Positions 59,301 to 64,000 of a DNA stretch of 64,000 nt are shown here, one piece after another. The position numbers were made by a program, and so were the translations under genes. Source of the stretch: Pocillopora verrucosa (taxonomy: Eukaryota > Cnidaria > Anthozoa > Scleractinia > Pocilloporidae); assembly GCF_036669915.1 (NCBI RefSeq), contig NC_089314.1, positions 4,495,620-4,559,619 on the forward strand, written 5' to 3'. Every line of letters begins with the position of its first letter. Position 1 is the first letter of the stretch. The notes below the pieces were generated by a model that saw only the letters and a list, made by a program, of their open reading frames with translations, did no database searches and was not told the DNA's origin.

Positions 59301-62300
59301 TTTAGAGGATATTATTTTGTTGACCAAATGTCTCACAGCTTGAAGAAAATTACTATTGAAATTGAGATCTGGGGTCAAGTTAGGAGATTACTATTTACGT
59401 GTAGCATGTTATCTTTTTTTCAGGCCTTGAAACATTCAGTCAGATTGTTCACCAAGATCTAGATGGCTTTGTAAGTTATGTTTAAAATTATTTAGTACCT
59501 AATTATGTATAAGAGATGGATCAATGTATGTGTTGCCATTAAAAGTTCATTTTTGTACTTTGTGGTGCATTTTTTGATAACATATAGTTGCTAAGCTGAT
59601 TGTCAAGATGGAGACACTTTTAATGGTAGAGGGTCTTCTCACATGCTGCCCTAATCACTTCCTCCGATATGGTTGTTATACTGTAACACTACTCAGAAAA
59701 CTGGCCACCGTGCAATTCTTTCTTTTAAATTAAAAAGAAAGCATGTCAGTTTCTCTTACACCATAACATTTGTTTCCCACAGCTCAACTTGTACACTCCC
59801 GTAAATAACCAAGATGAAATTTCCTGTTACAACATCAATACAATATCATGCAGACAAGTGAATGAGAATAAAGAAAAATATCAGTGAGGGGATTAATTAT
59901 TAGAACATTGATCTAATACCAAATTCTCCCAAGTAAGGAGACTTACTAATGAGATCTTGGGAGTGAAAGGATGAATAAAATTTTTTCATCTTCAGCAATT
60001 AACTGTTCATTATTAATTTTTGCTTGTTTATTCACAAACAGTATTTTGCTAATGGGACACAGATTGTGGACTATCCTCGTTTCCATCACAGAGGATTTAT
60101 GATCGACACCTCTAGACACTATCTAAATCTCTCTGTTATCTTTAAGTTCCTGGTAAGTTAAATGGTATTGGTCTTACACATTTCAAAAAAGAATAAGTAT
60201 TTATATCAGGGGTAATTTGGTATTATCAAGAGGAACTTAAAGCTGATGTTTCAAGTGTTAGCCCTTCATCTGAGTGAATCATGTATACTTGAAATGCTAC
60301 TTGTATACTTAATCGACAATCTGCCAATGGGGATTTCAGGGCCACAACAAACGAATTGAAACATTTTGAATAAACATACATTAAAGTGTTTTAAAACCCC
60401 AACTGGTGGGAGGCAAACTATTTGGCTAAAGGATTACAAAGCACAGCCAAGGAGTTGAACTCAGGACAAACCAGAATAAATCCCAGTGGGTAGCAGGCTT
60501 GAACACAGGATCACCAGATTACAAGTTCAGTGCCCTGACCACTTGGCCACACTGCCTCCACTTTTTTTTTGTCTGCTATTGTTATAGGTAGGGGAGTTGC
60601 TCTTCATTTCTGATGCATACTGTGTGCCTTTTTTTTTCCACAGGATGCTATGTCATATGGAAAGTTTAATGTTCTTCATTGGCATGTTGTGGATGATCAA
60701 TCCTTTCCATTTTACAGCAAAACATTTCCACAGCTGAGTGGAGTGGTACGTATGAATAAGTGATGACATCTAGGTAATTGATGCTGTTAATTTAATTGCA
60801 CTTAGATTAATTAGGTCTCAGAAATGTTAACTTTTAATGGTTGCCTTGGGGTTGAAGGCAAGTCAGCTGGCAGGCAGCAAATTTTTTCTTGACACCTTGC
60901 TTGGTTTTGCTGACTACTGCTGTCATCAAGACTAGGCATGGCCAATAAGATGTTTTGATTATTATTGTTATAATAATTATGATAATGAACTGACATCAGT
61001 TAATGGTTTGAGTAAGTGTCAGCAGTGGCCATAATGGCAATCTTTGTGTAAAATTCTTAGACAGGGTTCTTTGCATAAGTGCTTTTCTCCATCCTAGAGA
61101 ACAGTGAGTTGTCAAGGAAACCTGCAAAAATTCTTAGCTGCTGCATGGCATGATGTTTTAGTTATCCCAACAATAGTCTGTAGTTTATAAATAAATAAAT
61201 AAAATAAAGTGGTTTTTTAGAATAGCAAGCAGGTGGTTTTGAGGGTCAGGAAGGCCTTCTATGTCCAAGGAGATATGGGCTCCCCTGAAGATCTAGGCTC
61301 TTGCTGTTGAATTTTTTGTTTTTTTTTTTGTTTTTTTTTTTGGGGGGGGGGGGGAGGAATCAATCCAAATTCATGTTTCTTTGTTATTCCAAGAATTCAA
61401 CCAGTTTGACAAAATTTGAAGGAAATTCCATTATGTTAGCCAAGTACAATGAGGTTTGTGTAATGACTGTAAGTGGGTAGCCAGTGCATCACAAACAAGC
61501 TGATGAACATGCTATTCAGCTGTTATTGAACCTCTGCAGTCAAAATAGATAGCTGTGCTTCCAATATTTCAGACCAGTACATGTTAGTTCAATGGTGCCA
61601 GTTATCAACTGACAAATCCAATGAGCCATGTTACAGTTGTTTTATTAGTTGCCAAGCCTTTGATTTAGATTGAGGCTTAAGGTGACCTTGCTGTGATAGA
61701 GACCAGTATCTAGTTGGCATGATAACAAAGTAATTTAAATGTGAAAAGCAGCAAGGTTTGTATCATAACAAGGTAAACCTTAGCCTCACTCCTGTTCAAA
61801 GGCTTGGCAACCAAGTATACATGGACTATTAGCATACCACATTGAGTATATTTGACTTATTTCAGGGTGCATTTAATAACCAAACGCATATTTATACTGA
61901 AGAAGAAGTTAGTGAGATCCTGGAGTATGCAAGAATGAGGGGAATAAGAGTTGTTCCTGAGTTTGACACACCTGTGAGTTCTAAAAACATATTTAGATGA
62001 TCACATATAACTTACTCAATAATCATAAATTTTCAAATACAAAAATGTGATTTAATTATTTAGAATACAACAGTTTGTCATGAACACTCAAGCAAGAACA
62101 GAGAAAAAAAAGCCCTCTTTTGACCTATGCCTTAAAGTGTCCCACTCCTGCATGGTTCGATCACACTCGATCAAAAAAACCTCAACACCCCCCCACCCCC
62201 ACCACCTATATAAAATTATTTGATCCATATCCCTGGACTAACATGTAGGTGACCACAACTGGGCTCTTAATGGGTTTTTACATTCAACACTTTCAAGCAC

Positions 62301-64000
62301 ATGAAATAGAATGAAACATATTTATGTGATGTTCATGTAGGGTCACACCTTTTCCTGGAGGAGTATTCACAATCTACTGACACCATGCTACAAAGGAGGG
62401 AAACCATCAGGGTAGGAAGTTATATGAAAATTAATTGTTGAATTTCAGTTTTAATTATGTTGATGGCAAAAATATCTTGACGCTGTATCAAATCAATTAA
62501 ATACCATTCCTGTTAGTAATGGTGGCATTTTCTGATTGGATGCAGAGTCCATTTCATGGCAGCATTTATTGGTAATGTTACTTCCGTCTTTCACATGTTT
62601 TAAGAGGCTGGCATATAATTGAGTTCATGTGGTATTTAATAATTGTTCTTGGTCTAAGATACTTACTATCCTATTTCATTAAAAGGTATTCTTTCAATTG
62701 TTACAAAATTGTTCAGTGCAGCCCAAACTTTGTTACCATGCACCCACCAATAGCATAGCTCCATTTTCTGCATATAAACACACCCAACCCAGACTTCCTC
62801 CATGTGCTCTGAGAAAGGGCTAATGCTTGAAACAGCAGCTTTGAACCTCATGACAGTGGAAAATTTACATTATCAACTCAGTTGATAAAACTAAATTATT
62901 GTGTTACACTCCCCCAGCAACATAGCACCCATCCCTCCACAGAGGGTTGGGACTGTGACCTTGTTCTCAACTTGCATGGCTCTGTTACACCAATCAGATT
63001 AAGACAGAGACAGTCAAAATGTTGATCATTTTTTCAGATCTTATGGACCCATTAACCCAATCATAGAGGCCAACTATGATTTCCTGACTAAGTTCTTTCA
63101 AGAGGTGGCAGAAAGATTTCCAGACAAGTACATTCACCTGGGTGGTGATGAAGTACCTTTTAGCTGTTGGTGAGTAGGTAATTCAAAATTCTCAAGATCA
63201 ACTGTGAGAAGTGTAGTGTATTAAATATCTTCATTCCTCACATAAGAGGTTAATATCAAATCAGCTATTGCCACCCCTCACCCATCCTCCTAAGTTTGTT
63301 TGTAGTGTTTGCATCTCTTCCTAAACCCCACCCTCCCCTTCCTCCCCTCACACATGAATAGATAGTGACCCTCATCAGAATTGTTTTGAAAAGGAAGTAA
63401 AATCCTTAACAGATGTGTTCAAACTTTGCAAAATTTATACCTATGCACGTGGAAAATGCAAAATAAAGTTGGAGTCAGCATTTTGTTTTTGCCCAGCATG
63501 CCATGTCATTTTTAAAGATAATCATTTTTTTTTTTTATGTCAAGCATTTGTTTCATTACCAATTCTCTTCACAAATTTGAAAAGGAAGCAGAGTGTTTTT
63601 AAATGGTGATAACATTCTGAGATTTTGTTTTGATTGTTGTTTTAGGCAAAGCAACCCTGAGATTACTGAGTGGATGACTAAAATGGGCTACGGCAAAAAC
63701 TACTATTTGCTGGAGCAATACTATGAACAGAAGTAAGAATTGTTATAAAAAATTATTAAATCATTAAATTTTGTACTACAACAAAAACTACTATTTACTG
63801 GAGCAATACTATGAACAGAAGTAAGAATTGTAAGTTATAAAAATTATTAAATCATTAAATTTTGTGCTAAAATTAATAATTAATAATAAGAAGTAATGAT
63901 AATAACAAGAGTAATGATAACAATTTCAATCATGATGACAAACACCTTCCCAATCACACTAACTACCACCAGGAAAACAACCACCACGAAAACAACCACC
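56380..64000 (+). CDS. HEXB: Lysosomal beta-hexosaminidase (GH20), 5' nine exons, partial at window end
   Basis: Removes terminal GlcNAc/GalNAc from glycolipids and glycans in the lysosome. Exons: 56380-56773, 58819-58884, 59424-59470, 60042-60152, 60644-60745, 61866-61973, 62341-62411, 63038-63169, 63646-63732; splice sites are GT-AG and phases agree. These give about 372 of the ~530 residues expected, so the C-terminal third is outside. Residues 1-18 are a signal peptide ([18 protein letters not shown]). The propeptide and GH20 N-terminal domain follow. The catalytic barrel shows [17 protein letters not shown] (substrate-binding Arg), [25 protein letters not shown] and [12 protein letters not shown] with the catalytic Asp-Glu pair. 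N-glycosylation sites are present (NVS, NLS, NLT, NGT). Cnidarian genes predate or do not clearly separate HEXA and HEXB, so the symbol is a family label. ATG 56380 is chosen because the signal peptide begins there. Confidence 0.93.
57486..57846 (+). repeat. 243 bp tandem duplication in hexosaminidase intron 1
   Basis: The segment aataagagtaagactctatt to gagagttttcaag (about 118 bp) occurs at 57486 and again at 57729, essentially identical. Between them lies a T-run/G-run and caatccaaattcatg block, which recurs in intron 5 at 61289-61430. Confidence 0.85.
59795..59977. repeat. MITE-like repeat (TTAACCC family) in hexosaminidase intron 3
   Basis: Shares caatacaatatcatgcag, gatctaataccaaattctc and gatcttgggagtgaaagg with 14047-14258; the left end is eroded. 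Confidence 0.6.
60225..60290 (-). repeat. Hammerhead-like repeat fragment in hexosaminidase intron 4
   Basis: On the minus strand it reads cagatgaagggctaacactt, gaaacatcagcttt, the same core as at 31690-31870 without the tail. Confidence 0.45.
61289..61430 (+). repeat. Second copy of an intron 1 segment, in hexosaminidase intron 5
   Basis: It starts gatctaggctcttgctgttg, runs through a T-rich and then a G-rich homopolymer, and continues caatccaaattcatg to gaaggaaatt. It matches 57606-57728. Confidence 0.8.
62805..62945 (+). repeat. Dispersed repeat with hammerhead-like core in hexosaminidase intron 7
   Basis: Contains ctgagaaagggctaatgctt, gaaacagcagcttt, then tatcaactcagttgataaaa and acactcccccagcaacatag, colinear with the copies at 23585 and 31690. 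Confidence 0.5.
63694..63872 (+). repeat. 88 bp tandem duplication covering the end of hexosaminidase exon 9 and its donor
   Basis: caaaaactactatttgctgg at 63694 recurs as caaaaactactatttactgg at 63782. Each copy includes about 39 bp of exon, the gtaagaatt donor and about 50 bp of intron. The second copy has no acceptor in front of it. Confidence 0.85.
63940..64000. repeat. ACC/AAC-rich simple repeat at the window end
   Basis: accaccaggaaaacaaccac units repeat up to the last base and probably beyond. Confidence 0.7.

Overview
The window looks like metazoan nuclear DNA from a cnidarian, most likely an anthozoan such as a stony coral. It is AT-rich, its genes have many short exons with GT-AG introns, and intronic non-LTR, MITE-like and tRNA-derived repeats are abundant. 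The four recognisable multi-exon genes are conserved animal genes. The species call is inference; no database was consulted.

Layout. 0.26-1.15 kb holds a rhodopsin-class GPCR broken by a frameshift at a run of ten Ts. 1.8-3.0 kb is a degraded non-LTR retrotransposon on the minus strand, followed by a minisatellite. 4.6-8.1 kb is a second non-LTR retrotransposon, also minus, with one uninterrupted 1093-residue frame (endonuclease plus reverse transcriptase) and a 2A-like motif in its leader. 8.1-12.2 kb is an intronless beta-1,3-galactosyltransferase gene split by a 3.1 kb foldback element. That element has perfect inverted ends, arms built of ~172 bp tandem repeats, and an exact 9 bp target duplication. 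Removing the element and one target copy would leave a continuous 326-codon frame. 12.2-15 kb is mostly gene-poor.

14.98-42.59 kb is one complete gene for the nuclear pore membrane glycoprotein gp210 (NUP210), read here as 41 exons and about 2014 residues. Its introns hold a palindromic MITE, minisatellites and several dispersed repeat families. 46.68-49.45 kb (minus) is a two-exon F-box protein of the FBXO30/FBXO40 type. It lies head to head, about 300 bp away, with the six-exon gamma-secretase subunit gene APH1 (49.76-54.05 kb, plus). 56.38 kb to the window end is the first nine exons of a lysosomal beta-hexosaminidase (GH20); its 3' end lies outside the window.

The genes do not form a pathway. 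NUP210 acts in the nuclear envelope, APH1 in intramembrane proteolysis, hexosaminidase in lysosomal glycan breakdown, the F-box protein in ubiquitylation and the galactosyltransferase in Golgi glycan synthesis. The least ordinary part is 4.6-12.2 kb, where a coding-competent LINE abuts, and a structured foldback transposon interrupts, a glycosyltransferase gene.
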